Positions 7,181 through 18,994 are shown, counted from the first letter of the stretch. The stretch: DNA of 28,851 nucleotides from a bacterium UBA2214 (GCA_002327255.1 DCUM01000245.1:1-28851); one strand, 5' to 3'. The notes: generated by a model not told the origin, from the sequence alone. Numbers and translations are program-made.

Positions 7181-8020
7181 TTACTGCAAAGGAATCAGCG
7201 CGTTGGTGAGGTCGGCGACCGAGGAGACCACCAGCCGGGGTTGGTCGGGCGAAACGGCCAGCATGGCACGATTCGTCTCGCCGCTGAGAACCAGAATGCC
7301 ATACAACCCGTGTTGGGCCGCCATGCGGATATCCGTGTAGAGCCGGTCTCCGACAAAAGCGATTTGCCGCGGCGGTACACCCGCGCGCGCGCTGATGGCC
7401 GCCACCGCATGGGGTGTCGGTTTGCCCATGATGACGGGCTCCTTGCCTCCGGTGGCGCGCGCAAAGAGCGCGATAAAACTGCCGACATCCGGTATGAATT
7501 GGCCGCCGGCGACGGGACAGAGGATGTCCGCGTGGGTGGCGATATAGGGAATATCTTCCTGGATCAACGCATAACCGTTCCGGATTTTTTCATAGTCCAG
7601 TTCGGTGTCGAATCCCAGGACCACCGCTTTGGGCCTGACCTTGCGGCACTGCTGCGGCGACAGGCATCTGAATCCTGCTGCCGTGAAATCGGCTTGAAGG
7701 TCCCGGTTGCCGATCAGATAGATCTCGGGTCCCAGCCGGTGCTGCTGCAGATAATGGAGGGTGCAGTCGGTGGCAGTGATCAGCATCTCCGGGCTGTGCG
7801 GAAATCCCAGACCGGCGAGTTTTTTGAAATAGGTGTCGCGCGAGCGGGAAGTGTTGTTGGTGAAATAAAAGAGCTTGCGCCCGGAGGCGAGAATGCGCTC
7901 GAGGAATTCGTGCGCCCCCGGCACGGGCGTCTCTCCGAGGTAGAGGGTGCCATCCAGGTCGCAGACCAAGGCCTCGAGGCGGGCGATGGTGGTGTGGGCC
8001 GAAACGGGTATCGAGCACAT
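7181..8020 (-). CDS. NagD-type HAD-IIA phosphatase
   Basis: The 279-residue HAD hydrolase has the catalytic DLDGT motif at residues 21-25, motif II in FYFTNNTSRS, and GKPTPHAV followed by VGDRLYTDI. This is the arrangement of the HAD-IIA (NagD, 4-nitrophenylphosphatase, phosphoglycolate phosphatase-like) group. Such enzymes dephosphorylate small phosphorylated metabolites with an Asp nucleophile and Mg2+. I chose ATG 8020, where the domain begins about 20 residues later. The longer frame to 8110 adds a Cys/Arg-rich tail unlike the family. GGGAAAG lies upstream at a loose spacing. It is monocistronic and divergent from nifJ. The substrate is unknown. Confidence 0.86.
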   Translation of the reverse strand: MCSIPVSAHTTIARLEALVCDLDGTLYLGETPVPGAHEFLERILASGRKLFYFTNNTSRSRDTYFKKLAGLGFPHSPEMLITATDCTLHYLQQHRLGPEIYLIGNRDLQADFTAAGFRCLSPQQCRKVRPKAVVLGFDTELDYEKIRNGYALIQEDIPYIATHADILCPVAGGQFIPDVGSFIALFARATGGKEPVIMGKPTPHAVAAISARAGVPPRQIAFVGDRLYTDIRMAAQHGLYGILVLSGETNRAMLAVSPDQPRLVVSSVADLTNALIPLQ

Positions 8021-8181
8021 GGCAGAGGCACTTTCCCAGGTATGACGGGTGCAAACACATTTGCGCCTTTGGCGCATCCCTTCAATAACCTTAAAACCCT
8101 TGCTTTCCAATTAATATTTCATTAAATTATCCATCTAAAATGCCTCGTTTTTTCTCTCGTAATAAATTATTTATGTTCTGT

Positions 8182-8211
8182 TTGCATTCGTTATTTCCAG
8201 GCCGGTATAGA
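8182..8211 (+). promoter_or_regulatory. Candidate nifJ promoter
   Basis: TTGCAT (8182-8187) and TATAGA (8206-8211) are 18 bases apart in an AT-rich stretch about 55 bases upstream of the nifJ start. A perfect 12-base palindrome GAATCATGATTC (8220-8231) lies at the predicted transcription start. This is a consensus-only call and is weak. Confidence 0.32.
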
Positions 8212-8264
8212 CTGTATATGAATCATGATTCCTTTTTATTCCTACCTATTATTGGAGGTTGCTG

Positions 8265-11855
<3,591 letters not shown>

Positions 11856-11879
11856 AACAGTATTGTAGTGAATGAAACG

Positions 11880-11917
11880 GGTTGCCTCGGGTGGTGAAAA
11901 ACCGGAGGCAACCTTTA
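11880..11917 (+). terminator. Hairpin between nifJ and the flavoprotein gene (weak terminator or processing stem)
   Basis: Arms at 11880-11890 (GGTTGCCTCGG) and 11902-11913 (CCGGAGGCAACC) pair over 11 bases with one bulge and an 11-base loop. Only TTTAAAG follows, not a T-run. It could attenuate read-through or stabilise the nifJ transcript. Confidence 0.42.
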
Positions 11918-11945
11918 AAGACTTTACGGAAAGGATAGGGTTATC

Positions 11946-12938
11946 ATGGATTTGACAACTACCTACATGGGCTTGAAATTGAAAAATCCCCTGGTTCCGT
12001 CGGCTTCCCCCCTGTCTAAGGATATCGATACCATTAAAAAGCTCGAAGATGCCGGCGCCGCCGCGGTCGTGCTTTACTCCATATTCGAAGAACAGATCTC
12101 TTTCGAAGCCGAGGAATTGTCGCATTTCCTCAGCCATGGCACCGAGAGCTTTGCGGAGGCCCTGAGTTATTTCCCCCGGGAACAGGAATTCAATCTCGGT
12201 CCGGATGAATACCTCGAGCACATTCGCAAAGCCAAGCAGGCCACCACCATTCCCGTCATCGCCAGCCTGAATGGCGTCACGCCAGGAGGCTGGATCGATT
12301 ATGCGAAAAAAATGGAGCAGGCCGGCGCCGACGCCCTGGAACTCAACGTCTATATGCTGGCGACGGATGCGGCCAGACGCGGCCAGGAAATCGAACAGCT
12401 CTATGTCGACATCCTCAAGGCGGTCAAGGGGAGCGTGAAAATTCCGGTGGCGATGAAGTTGAGCCCCTACTTCAGCTCCATGGCCAACATGGCCCAGCGG
12501 CTGGATGCCGCCGGGGCCGACGCCCTGGTGCTCTTCAATCGCTTCTATCAGCCGGACATCGATCTGGAGGCGCTCGAGGTCAAGCCCGGCGTCGTGCTCA
12601 GCAGCTCCAAGGACCTGCGCCTGCCGCTGCGCTGGATCGCCATTCTCCATGGCCGCGTCCAGGCCAGTCTGGCGGGGACTACCGGGGTGCACACCGCCGA
12701 AGACGCCATTAAAATGATCATGGCGGGCGCCGATGTGACGCAGATGTGCGCAGCCCTGCTCATCCACGGCCCGGAATACCTCGGTACCGTGCTGGCCGAC
12801 ATGAAGAAATGGCTCGAGCAGCATGAGTACAGCGACGTCCGCGGCATGAAGGGCAGCATGAGCCAGAAGAAAGTCGCCGAACCCGCCGCCTACGAACGCG
12901 CCAATTATATCAAGGCGCTCAATAATTATACGCGCTGA
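11946..12938 (+). CDS. Dihydroorotate dehydrogenase-like flavoprotein
   Basis: The 330-residue product is a TIM-barrel of the dihydroorotate dehydrogenase fold. It has NPLVPSASPLSKD near the N-terminus, PVAMKLSPYFSS mid-chain and an FMN-phosphate-type C-terminal region (GTTGVHTAEDAIKMIMAGA). The segment that carries the catalytic Ser/Cys and asparagines in true PyrD (normally N-x-S/C-C-P-N) reads LELNVYMLATDA, so pyrimidine biosynthesis is doubtful. No other pyr gene is nearby. It follows nifJ by 90 bases on the same strand and is closed by a strong terminator, so a role linked to the oxidoreductase or to electron transfer is plausible but unproven. The start has a purine-rich site (GGAAAGGATAGGG). 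Confidence 0.85.
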   Translation: MDLTTTYMGLKLKNPLVPSASPLSKDIDTIKKLEDAGAAAVVLYSIFEEQISFEAEELSHFLSHGTESFAEALSYFPREQEFNLGPDEYLEHIRKAKQATTIPVIASLNGVTPGGWIDYAKKMEQAGADALELNVYMLATDAARRGQEIEQLYVDILKAVKGSVKIPVAMKLSPYFSSMANMAQRLDAAGADALVLFNRFYQPDIDLEALEVKPGVVLSSSKDLRLPLRWIAILHGRVQASLAGTTGVHTAEDAIKMIMAGADVTQMCAALLIHGPEYLGTVLADMKKWLEQHEYSDVRGMKGSMSQKKVAEPAAYERANYIKALNNYTR

Positions 12939-12956
12939 GTGGACGCATGGTTTTTC

Positions 12957-12992
12957 AAGCCGGAGCAGGACATCGCTTCCGGCTTTTTTTTT
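12957..12992 (+). terminator. Intrinsic terminator after nifJ-flavoprotein unit
   Basis: Arms AAGCCGGAGC (12957-12966) and GCTTCCGGCTT (12975-12985) pair with a single-base bulge around an 8-base loop. The hairpin runs directly into a T-run ending at 12992. It starts 18 bases after the stop codon. Confidence 0.85.
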
Positions 12993-13110
12993 AGGAAGCC
13001 GCGCAACCGGCGCAATAGTGCTTGGTTTTTTTCCCGATCTTCGCTATACTTAAAAAATCAAATCCCCCTTGTTGGGTATAGAGCGGAAGCGTTTGCCAAC
13101 GGAGACGAGC

Positions 13111-14820
13111 ATGATCAAAGAACTGATCCAGGCTGCGCGCGGACACATCAAATCGACGCTGGTGTTGCGTCATGCGCGGGTGATCAACGTCCACTCCGGA
13201 CAGATTCAGGAGACGGATGTGGCGATTTACCGCGATACCATCGCCGGTCTGGGAGCGGGCTATCAGGGCGAGACCGAGACCGATCTCAAGGGCCTGTATC
13301 TCGCCCCCGGTTTTATGGACGGCCATGTCCATATCGAATCCTCCATGGTGGAAGTGCCGCAATTCGCCCGGGCTGTGGTGCCGCTCGGCACGACCTCGGT
13401 GATCGCCGACCCCCATGAGATCGCCAATGTGCTCGGCTATGAAGGCATCCGCTACATGATGGAATCGAGCAAGTATAATCCCCTCAACGTTTTTTTCATG
13501 TTGTCCTCCTGTGTCCCCGCATCGCCGCTGGAGTCGGCCGGCTCCGAGATGCGCGCCTTCGATATCTTTCCGCTCCTGCGCGAAAAATGGGTGCTGGGCC
13601 TGGCGGAGATGATGAACTATCCGGGCGTCCTCAACGCCGAACCCGACGTCCTCGACAAGCTCAAGATCGTGCCGGACAAACGCATCGACGGTCACGCGCC
13701 CGGGTTGAGCGGCAAGGATCTCAACGCCTACATCGCCGCCGGTGTGGAATCGGATCACGAGTGCACCACGGTGGCCGAGGCGCGGGAAAAGCTGGAATTG
13801 GGCATGCACATCATGATTCGCGAGGGTTCGGGGACGAAAAACCTCCTTGATCTGCTCCCCCTGGTGACACCGCAAAATGAACGCCGCTGTTTCTTCTGCA
13901 GCGATGACCGTCATCCCAATGATATTCTTCAGGAAGGCCACATCAATTATATCATCAAAAGCGCAATCGGTGCGGGTCTCGATCCGATAACCGCCATACG
14001 CATGGCGACCCTGAATACGGCTGATTATTTTGGCCTGCGCAAACTGGGCGCCGTGGCCCCGGGCAAGATGGCCGATCTCGTCGTCTTTGACGATTTCGAG
14101 CACCTGAATATCAAGCGGGTCTATAAAAATGGCCAGCTGGTGGCCCGGGACGGCGTGGCGGTCTATGAGGTCACATCGCGCCCGCCTGCCATGCTGCGCA
14201 GCTCGGTGAACATCAAATGGCTCGAAGGCGATGAATTCTCCATTCCCGCCCGCGGCAAACGCTGCCGCGTCATCGAAATCGTGCCCGACCAGATCATCAC
14301 CAACGCCCTGATCGAAGAGCCTTCCTGTCGCGATGGCGCCGTGGTCTCTGATCCGCAACGGGATTTGCTGCGGCTCTTTGTCCTGGAACGGCATCGCGCT
14401 TCAGGGAACATCGGCAAGGGGATCGTCAAGGGATTCGGCCTCAAGCGCGGCGCCATCGCCACCTCCATCGGGCACGACAGTCATAACATCATCGCCATCG
14501 GCGTGGCGGATCGCGATATCATGAAGGCGGTGATCCACATCAACAAGATGGGCGGCGGCATCGCCGTGGTCGATGACGGCACGGTCCTCGAGGCGCTGGA
14601 GCTGCCGATCGCCGGGCTCATGTCCAACCAGCCGCTGGAATTTGTGAGCACGCGCACCAAAGACCTTATCCAGACCATCCACACCCTGGGGGTTCCCCTG
14701 GAAGACCCGTTGATGACCCTCTCCTTTCTGGCGCTGCCGGTGATCCCCAGCCTCAAATTGACGGATCGCGGGCTGGTGGATGTGAGCCAATTTGCCCATG
14801 TCGATCTCTTTATCGACTAA
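13111..14820 (+). CDS. ade: Adenine deaminase
   Basis: The 569-residue enzyme of the amidohydrolase superfamily converts adenine to hypoxanthine and ammonia in purine salvage. Diagnostic stretches include PGFMDGHVHIESSMVE at about residues 66-81 (metal-binding His pair) and ADPHEIANVLG at 99-109. Others are FFCSDDRHPNDIL near 265, MATLNTADYFGLR with KMADLVVFDD, and the Ade-specific C-terminal part with GGGIAVVDDG and GLMSNQP. Length is normal for the family. ATG 13111 has GGAG 6 bases upstream; the longer frame from 13069 lacks support. The next gene starts one base after the stop, suggesting coupling. Confidence 0.95.
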   Translation: MIKELIQAARGHIKSTLVLRHARVINVHSGQIQETDVAIYRDTIAGLGAGYQGETETDLKGLYLAPGFMDGHVHIESSMVEVPQFARAVVPLGTTSVIADPHEIANVLGYEGIRYMMESSKYNPLNVFFMLSSCVPASPLESAGSEMRAFDIFPLLREKWVLGLAEMMNYPGVLNAEPDVLDKLKIVPDKRIDGHAPGLSGKDLNAYIAAGVESDHECTTVAEAREKLELGMHIMIREGSGTKNLLDLLPLVTPQNERRCFFCSDDRHPNDILQEGHINYIIKSAIGAGLDPITAIRMATLNTADYFGLRKLGAVAPGKMADLVVFDDFEHLNIKRVYKNGQLVARDGVAVYEVTSRPPAMLRSSVNIKWLEGDEFSIPARGKRCRVIEIVPDQIITNALIEEPSCRDGAVVSDPQRDLLRLFVLERHRASGNIGKGIVKGFGLKRGAIATSIGHDSHNIIAIGVADRDIMKAVIHINKMGGGIAVVDDGTVLEALELPIAGLMSNQPLEFVSTRTKDLIQTIHTLGVPLEDPLMTLSFLALPVIPSLKLTDRGLVDVSQFAHVDLFID

Positions 14821-14821
14821 T

Positions 14822-15163
14822 ATGAAACGGTCAAGAGCGGAGCGCGAAAAAGTCACCATCGCCGCGATGGTGCGTATCTTCTGCCGGGCCCATCACCGGA
14901 CGCCCGGGGCCCTGTGCGACCGCTGCGAGAACCTTCTCGCCTATGCCTTCAGGCGGATCGATCATTGCAAGTATGGATGGGACAAGCCGGCCTGTTCGCA
15001 GTGTCCGGTGCACTGCTACACGCCGTTGAATCGGGAAGCGATTCGCACTGTGATGCGATTTGCGGGACCGAGAATGATGTTTTATCACCCCTGGTTGACT
15101 TTCCTGCATTACCGGGATGCATGGACCAAAAACGCGAAAAAGGCACCACTTCACAAGGAATGA
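14822..15163 (+). CDS. Nitrous-oxide-stimulated promoter (YgbA) family protein
   Basis: This 113-residue cysteine-rich protein resembles E. coli YgbA, a family tied to nitric-oxide stress. Seven cysteines are seen at C21, C32, C35, C49, C58, C61 and C65, in patterns CDRC and CSQCPVHC that could bind a metal or iron-sulfur cluster. The C-terminal motif RFAGPRMMFYHPWLTFLH is characteristic. ATG 14822 follows the adenine deaminase stop by one base. The biochemical role is not settled. Placement directly behind adenine deaminase is unusual and may reflect transcriptional convenience rather than shared function. Confidence 0.84.
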   Translation: MKRSRAEREKVTIAAMVRIFCRAHHRTPGALCDRCENLLAYAFRRIDHCKYGWDKPACSQCPVHCYTPLNREAIRTVMRFAGPRMMFYHPWLTFLHYRDAWTKNAKKAPLHKE

Positions 15164-15165
15164 TC

Positions 15166-16347
15166 ATGTTCAAGGGTTACAGTTTGCGGGCGGCGGTGCT
15201 GGTTTTGGCACTCGGGTTTCTTTTTTCCTGTTCGAATCGATCCGATCGGGTTCATCCCTCCTTCAAAGGGACCTTCGACCGGGAGCGCAGCGTCTACCGG
15301 TCGCTTCTTGAGAACAATCCTTTTTCTGCGCCGCATCAGCCTTCTCTTTATGCGCAATTGTCCGCTCAGAATCTGCGCAGCGGCGATGTCATCCTGCGCC
15401 TCATGGCGGGGGCGAGTTCGATCCTCACGGCCTTTTCAAGCCTCGGCGGCTATTCTCATGTCGGCGTCATCGTGCGCCTCGCGGATTCGCTTTGGGTGGT
15501 CGACTGCCAGCCCCACAATGCCGCCGTGATGGGCGGGCACTGCGTCAAAAGACATAACCTCAGCGACTGGGTGGAGGATTTCCGCCTAAAAGACGATGTC
15601 ACACCGGTGCTCTCGGTGATGGTCATGCGTTCGCAGGAGTCCTTCTCCGAAACGGATTTTATGGCGCGGCTGGATTCTCTGTTGCAAGGCCCGGTTCATT
15701 TTGACAGCCGGTTTGCCCTGAATAACGACGGGCCGGAGCAGAAAAATCTCTACTGCTCAGAGTTCGTCTATGTCCTCTTCAAGGACTTGCTGCAGCGGGA
15801 AGACCTGATTTTCTATTCTGATCCGATCACGAATAAACTGATCAAGCATGTGCTCGTTCTGGAGGCGGAGAACCGCTACCCAGAATTTTGCCGCATGCTC
15901 CATGTGATAGAAGAACGCTTCCAGGTCAAAATTCGCGGTGTGGAAAATCTCATTGCCCCCTCTGTTTTTGAGAGTGCCTCCGCCTTTCAACCACTCTGTT
16001 TTGCGTGGCCCGCTGATTTGGCTTCCAGCAGCTATCTGCCGCTGGTAAAGATGTACGCCCATCTGCAGCGGGCCGTGCTCATGCTGCGCGCGCTGCACGG
16101 ACTCCCGGTTAGAGGCGATGTCGAGGCTGAAATGGATTATGCGGAGTTGCCTTCCGGGCAGAAGAAAAAGATTCGTAACATCATCGCCGCGGAAGCAAGA
16201 CAAAATCCTTCGGGCTTTTTCGAGAGCAACCGGCTCGTCGTTGCCCTGTTAAGCGAGTATGCCGGCGCCGAGGAGACGTTCGCGATGGCCGGCAAGGCGA
16301 TCACCAAAATGGAGCGGCCTCAGGGGCATGGGAGGAATGGGCCTTGA
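15166..16347 (+). CDS. YiiX/NlpC-P60-like lipoprotein
   Basis: The 393-residue product begins with a lipoprotein signal: a hydrophobic segment, then FLFSC with the lipidated cysteine C22. Residues about 70-205 show the permuted NlpC/P60 fold of the YiiX/YebB group: SGDVILR, GYSHVGVIV with catalytic His98, and NLYCSEFVYV with catalytic Cys197. Such proteins are thiol hydrolases or amidases acting on peptide or acyl bonds in the envelope. The C-terminal 180 residues exceed the usual YiiX length and I do not recognise them. I chose ATG 15166 because AAGGAA lies 5 bases upstream; ATG 15160 is an in-frame alternative that overlaps the previous stop. Confidence 0.78.
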   Translation: MFKGYSLRAAVLVLALGFLFSCSNRSDRVHPSFKGTFDRERSVYRSLLENNPFSAPHQPSLYAQLSAQNLRSGDVILRLMAGASSILTAFSSLGGYSHVGVIVRLADSLWVVDCQPHNAAVMGGHCVKRHNLSDWVEDFRLKDDVTPVLSVMVMRSQESFSETDFMARLDSLLQGPVHFDSRFALNNDGPEQKNLYCSEFVYVLFKDLLQREDLIFYSDPITNKLIKHVLVLEAENRYPEFCRMLHVIEERFQVKIRGVENLIAPSVFESASAFQPLCFAWPADLASSSYLPLVKMYAHLQRAVLMLRALHGLPVRGDVEAEMDYAELPSGQKKKIRNIIAAEARQNPSGFFESNRLVVALLSEYAGAEETFAMAGKAITKMERPQGHGRNGP

Positions 16348-16381
16348 GCGCTATTTATTATTTGTGAAAGGCCTGCTGGTG

Positions 16382-16975
16382 ATGAACGCCTGGAATTTTC
16401 GAGCGACTTATTATCGATACGCGCGAAGATGGGGGTTTCTGCGTACGATAAAACGCGCGGAAGACCACGCCGCGGAAGAGTTGCTGCAGCTCATGGATAT
16501 GATCCCGGCGCGATACCTGGATTTGGGGTGCGGTCAGCAGGAACCGCTGCCCGCTCTGCGCGCAAGCCAGCGTGTGGCTGTGGACTCCGCCCCGGGTATG
16601 TTGAAAAGAGTTGGTCATGGAGCCGGCATCTATCCGGTTTGCGCAGATATTTGTAATCTGCCGTTCAAGGAAGAGCTGTTCTCTTTGGCGGTTGCCATCG
16701 GCGTCGCCGAGTATTTGAAAATCAATACCCTCTGGCTTGAAGAAGTTGCCCGGCGCCTGAAGCCGGGTGGTTTTTTTTTGCTGACCGCCACAAACCCCGG
16801 GATTTGGGCTCTTTTGCGCCATCTCACGGGAAGCAGAATCCATTGTCATCCCAGGGAGGATATCCTGAACAGAACGGCTACGGCTGGATTCTCCCTCTTG
16901 CGTGCCAAACAGTTATGGACGCAAGAAATCTATCTCTTTCGGGTGCAAGTCGACCCCTCTTTTCGAACGGCATGA
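16382..16975 (+). CDS. Class I SAM-dependent methyltransferase
   Basis: The 197-residue protein carries the SAM-binding motif I YLDLGCGQQEPLP (about residues 45-57). An acidic residue follows at D68 in VAVDSAPGML, then motif II-like ADICNLPFKEELFSLAVAIGVAEYL, then RLKPGGFFLLTATNPG. This layout is typical of Methyltransf_11/25 enzymes. The acceptor is unknown. Start choice is uncertain: ATG 16382 matches the usual domain edge and has GAAAGG upstream. ATG 16337 would overlap the lipoprotein stop and add 15 hydrophobic residues, with GGAGGA too close. Its position between a lipoprotein and a GH16 enzyme hints at an envelope or polysaccharide role, as inference only. Confidence 0.8.
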   Translation: MNAWNFRATYYRYARRWGFLRTIKRAEDHAAEELLQLMDMIPARYLDLGCGQQEPLPALRASQRVAVDSAPGMLKRVGHGAGIYPVCADICNLPFKEELFSLAVAIGVAEYLKINTLWLEEVARRLKPGGFFLLTATNPGIWALLRHLTGSRIHCHPREDILNRTATAGFSLLRAKQLWTQEIYLFRVQVDPSFRTA

Positions 16976-16997
16976 GCGGGTGGAAGGGAACCGGAAT

Positions 16998-17834
16998 ATG
17001 CTGAAAAAATACAGGTTGATGATTTTGATGGTTTCTCTTTCCACCCCGGGTCTGTGGGGTCAACAGGCCGGAGATGAAAAGAGCGACTGGAAAATGGTCT
17101 GGCACGACGAATTCAGCGCCAGGCGTGTTGATCCTTCCAAATGGAACATTCTCCTGCGCGAGCAGAGCAAACACCATGAGCGGCAGTACTATGTGCCCGA
17201 CGAGGTCTATCTCGAAAACGGTTGCCTGCGGCTGCGCAGCCGGGTGCGCGACTATGGTTCGCAAAAGTTCACCAGCGGGCGGCTCGATACCAGGGGAAAA
17301 TTCTCGCCGGTATACGGACGATTCGAAATCCGCGCCAAACTGCCGGGCGGCCAGGGACTCTGGCCCGCGCATTGGCTCTACCCGCAGAATCGCGACTGGG
17401 AGATGGAGTGCCTCATGGCGGAAATGGTGGCGGCCGGCAAGGAGCGGCTCATCCCCGAAGAGCGGCCGTGGTACAGCGAGATCGATATCATGGAATTTCT
17501 CGGTCATGAACGCAACGTGGTCTATGGCACGCTGCATTATTATTCATTTGCGGGCGAGAAGAAAACCAGTTCGGGCACCTGGCGCGGCGAATGCGATTAT
17601 ACCCGGGATTTCCACCTCTACGTCCTGGAGTGGGAACCCGATTCCATGCGCTGGTACATCGATGGACAACTCATCCACGCGACGGTGGAGGGCATCCCGC
17701 ACACGCCGCATTATCTGATCCTCAACACCGCGATCGGCGGCAGTTGGCCGGGCGATCCGGATGCGACGACGGTTTTTCCGCAGTATCATGATATCGATTA
17801 TGTGCGGGTGTATCAGAAGGGCTATTTCAAGTAA
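16998..17834 (+). CDS. Secreted GH16-family glucanase-like hydrolase
   Basis: The 278-residue product has a signal peptide (residues 1 to about 21, ending LWGQQ) and a complete GH16 domain. The catalytic signature EIDIME lies at residues 161-166, giving nucleophile E161, helper D163 and acid/base E166. Flanking motifs are WHDEFS, GRFEIRAKLPGGQGLWPAHW and LNTAIGGSWPG. GH16 enzymes cleave beta-1,3 or mixed-linked glucans, agarose, carrageenan and related polymers. The WPAHW and EIDIME pattern is most like laminarinases, but the substrate is not fixed. The start has a GGAAGGGAA site. A weak hairpin (CACC/GGTG) follows the stop. Confidence 0.92.
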   Translation: MLKKYRLMILMVSLSTPGLWGQQAGDEKSDWKMVWHDEFSARRVDPSKWNILLREQSKHHERQYYVPDEVYLENGCLRLRSRVRDYGSQKFTSGRLDTRGKFSPVYGRFEIRAKLPGGQGLWPAHWLYPQNRDWEMECLMAEMVAAGKERLIPEERPWYSEIDIMEFLGHERNVVYGTLHYYSFAGEKKTSSGTWRGECDYTRDFHLYVLEWEPDSMRWYIDGQLIHATVEGIPHTPHYLILNTAIGGSWPGDPDATTVFPQYHDIDYVRVYQKGYFK

Positions 17835-17935
17835 ACGGCACCTGCCGGTGGGCTTGCTTTTCAATGTTTTGTTGCGTAACTTGACTGTCTGAATCTCTTT
17901 TCAGCCTCTGCCTATCAGCCTGCAAAATTCATGCA

Positions 17936-18295
17936 ACACCAGGGCCACAAAGAGCGCGAAGGGAATCAATTGCGTAAATAATATTAAATTAATCAGTTAA
18001 ATCATAATTATTGTGTGCCCGGATTCTGTGTAAACACTCAGAAATTGCGAAAATTCTATCACCCGCCAGGTTACCGTTTTCACTTGGTAACACCGCATTG
18101 GGGATGTACTTCGTGTGCCTGGTGGGCTTTGTGCGAAAATAAAGTCCTGACACCTGTTGGCAACAATTCACCGCAAAGGTCACCGGGCAGCTTGATCAAT
18201 TCCGCTAATGCTCACGTGATTCAGGAAAAAACCAGGCTTTATACCGAAAGCCTGCAAAAAGGCTCTGCGTTCTGCTGACTCTGCGGTTAAAACCG
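17936..18295. repeat. Decayed CAAAG/GCAGAG-type intergenic repeats in AT-rich gap
   Basis: Within the 602-base gap 17835-18436 several short stretches read like degenerate members of one low-complexity repeat with alternating orientation. They are CCACAAAGAGCGCGAAG (about 17945-17961), TTCGTGTGCCTGGTGGGCTT (about 18110-18129), CACCGCAAAGGTCACCG (about 18169-18185) and CTCTGCGTTCTGCTGACTCT (18263-18282). Similar sequences are common between genes in many bacterial genomes. No protein family is evident in any frame here. The rest of the gap is AT-rich (17960-18010, 18320-18380) and probably contains the rfbC promoter. Confidence 0.38.
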
Positions 18296-18436
18296 GATGG
18301 CTGAACAATAACACCTGTTGTACCCAATCATATTATATTCAAGTGACTTGCAGCCGTTGTTACCATATTTGATAAATAATTCAGGTCAGGACATTTACCA
18401 ATTTCCACTGCGACGATTTTTCGATGGAGTTCACGC

Positions 18437-18994
18437 GTGAAACTCACACCCTGCACCATACCCGATCTGCTGTTGATCGAATTCAATGTCTTTTCCGATT
18501 CCCGGGGTTATTTTCTGGAAAGCTATAATCAGAAGGATTTTCATGAGGCGGGCCTGAAAGCCGAGTTCATCCAGGACAACATCAGCAGCTCGGTGCAGGG
18601 CACCCTGCGCGGTCTGCACTATCAGCTCAATCCATACGCCCAGGGCAAACTGGTGCGCGTCACCCAGGGGGCCGTCTTTGATGTCGCGGTGGATATCCGC
18701 AAGGAATCGCCCTGCTATGGGCAGTGGGTGGGCGTGGAACTCTCCGAGGAAAACAAACTGGCGCTTTACATTCCGCCCGGATTTGCACACGGTTTTTATG
18801 TGCTGACGCCGCAGGCGCAATTCTGTTATAAATGCACCGCTCTCTATAACGCCGCGGCGGATCGCGGCATCCGTTATGATGATCCCGAGATCGGCATCGC
18901 CTGGCCCGCCACCGGGGGGCTGATCATTTCCCCCAAAGACCAGAAACACCCGCGGCTGCGCGAGGCGGAAAACAATTTCATCTACCAGCCGTGA
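18437..18994 (+). CDS. rfbC: dTDP-4-dehydrorhamnose 3,5-epimerase
   Basis: The 185-residue product epimerises dTDP-4-keto-6-deoxyglucose on the route to dTDP-L-rhamnose. Family motifs are FSDSRGYFLESYN, TLRGLHYQL with the catalytic His, and KLVRVTQGAVFDVAVDIR. IPPGFAHGFYVL and YKCTALYNAAADRGIRYDDP follow. The GTG start at 18437 has GGAG 7 bases upstream. The gene stands alone: rfbA, rfbB and rfbD are not in the window. Surface polysaccharide is the likely destination of the sugar. A hairpin (CCGGCGT/ACGCCGG, 19004-19024) follows the stop but lacks a T-run. Confidence 0.94.
   Translation: MKLTPCTIPDLLLIEFNVFSDSRGYFLESYNQKDFHEAGLKAEFIQDNISSSVQGTLRGLHYQLNPYAQGKLVRVTQGAVFDVAVDIRKESPCYGQWVGVELSEENKLALYIPPGFAHGFYVLTPQAQFCYKCTALYNAAADRGIRYDDPEIGIAWPATGGLIISPKDQKHPRLREAENNFIYQP

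Noticed and set aside
7074..7340. 88-residue plus-strand open frame
   Set aside because: It overlaps the HAD gene end, lacks a ribosome site and has no family resemblance.
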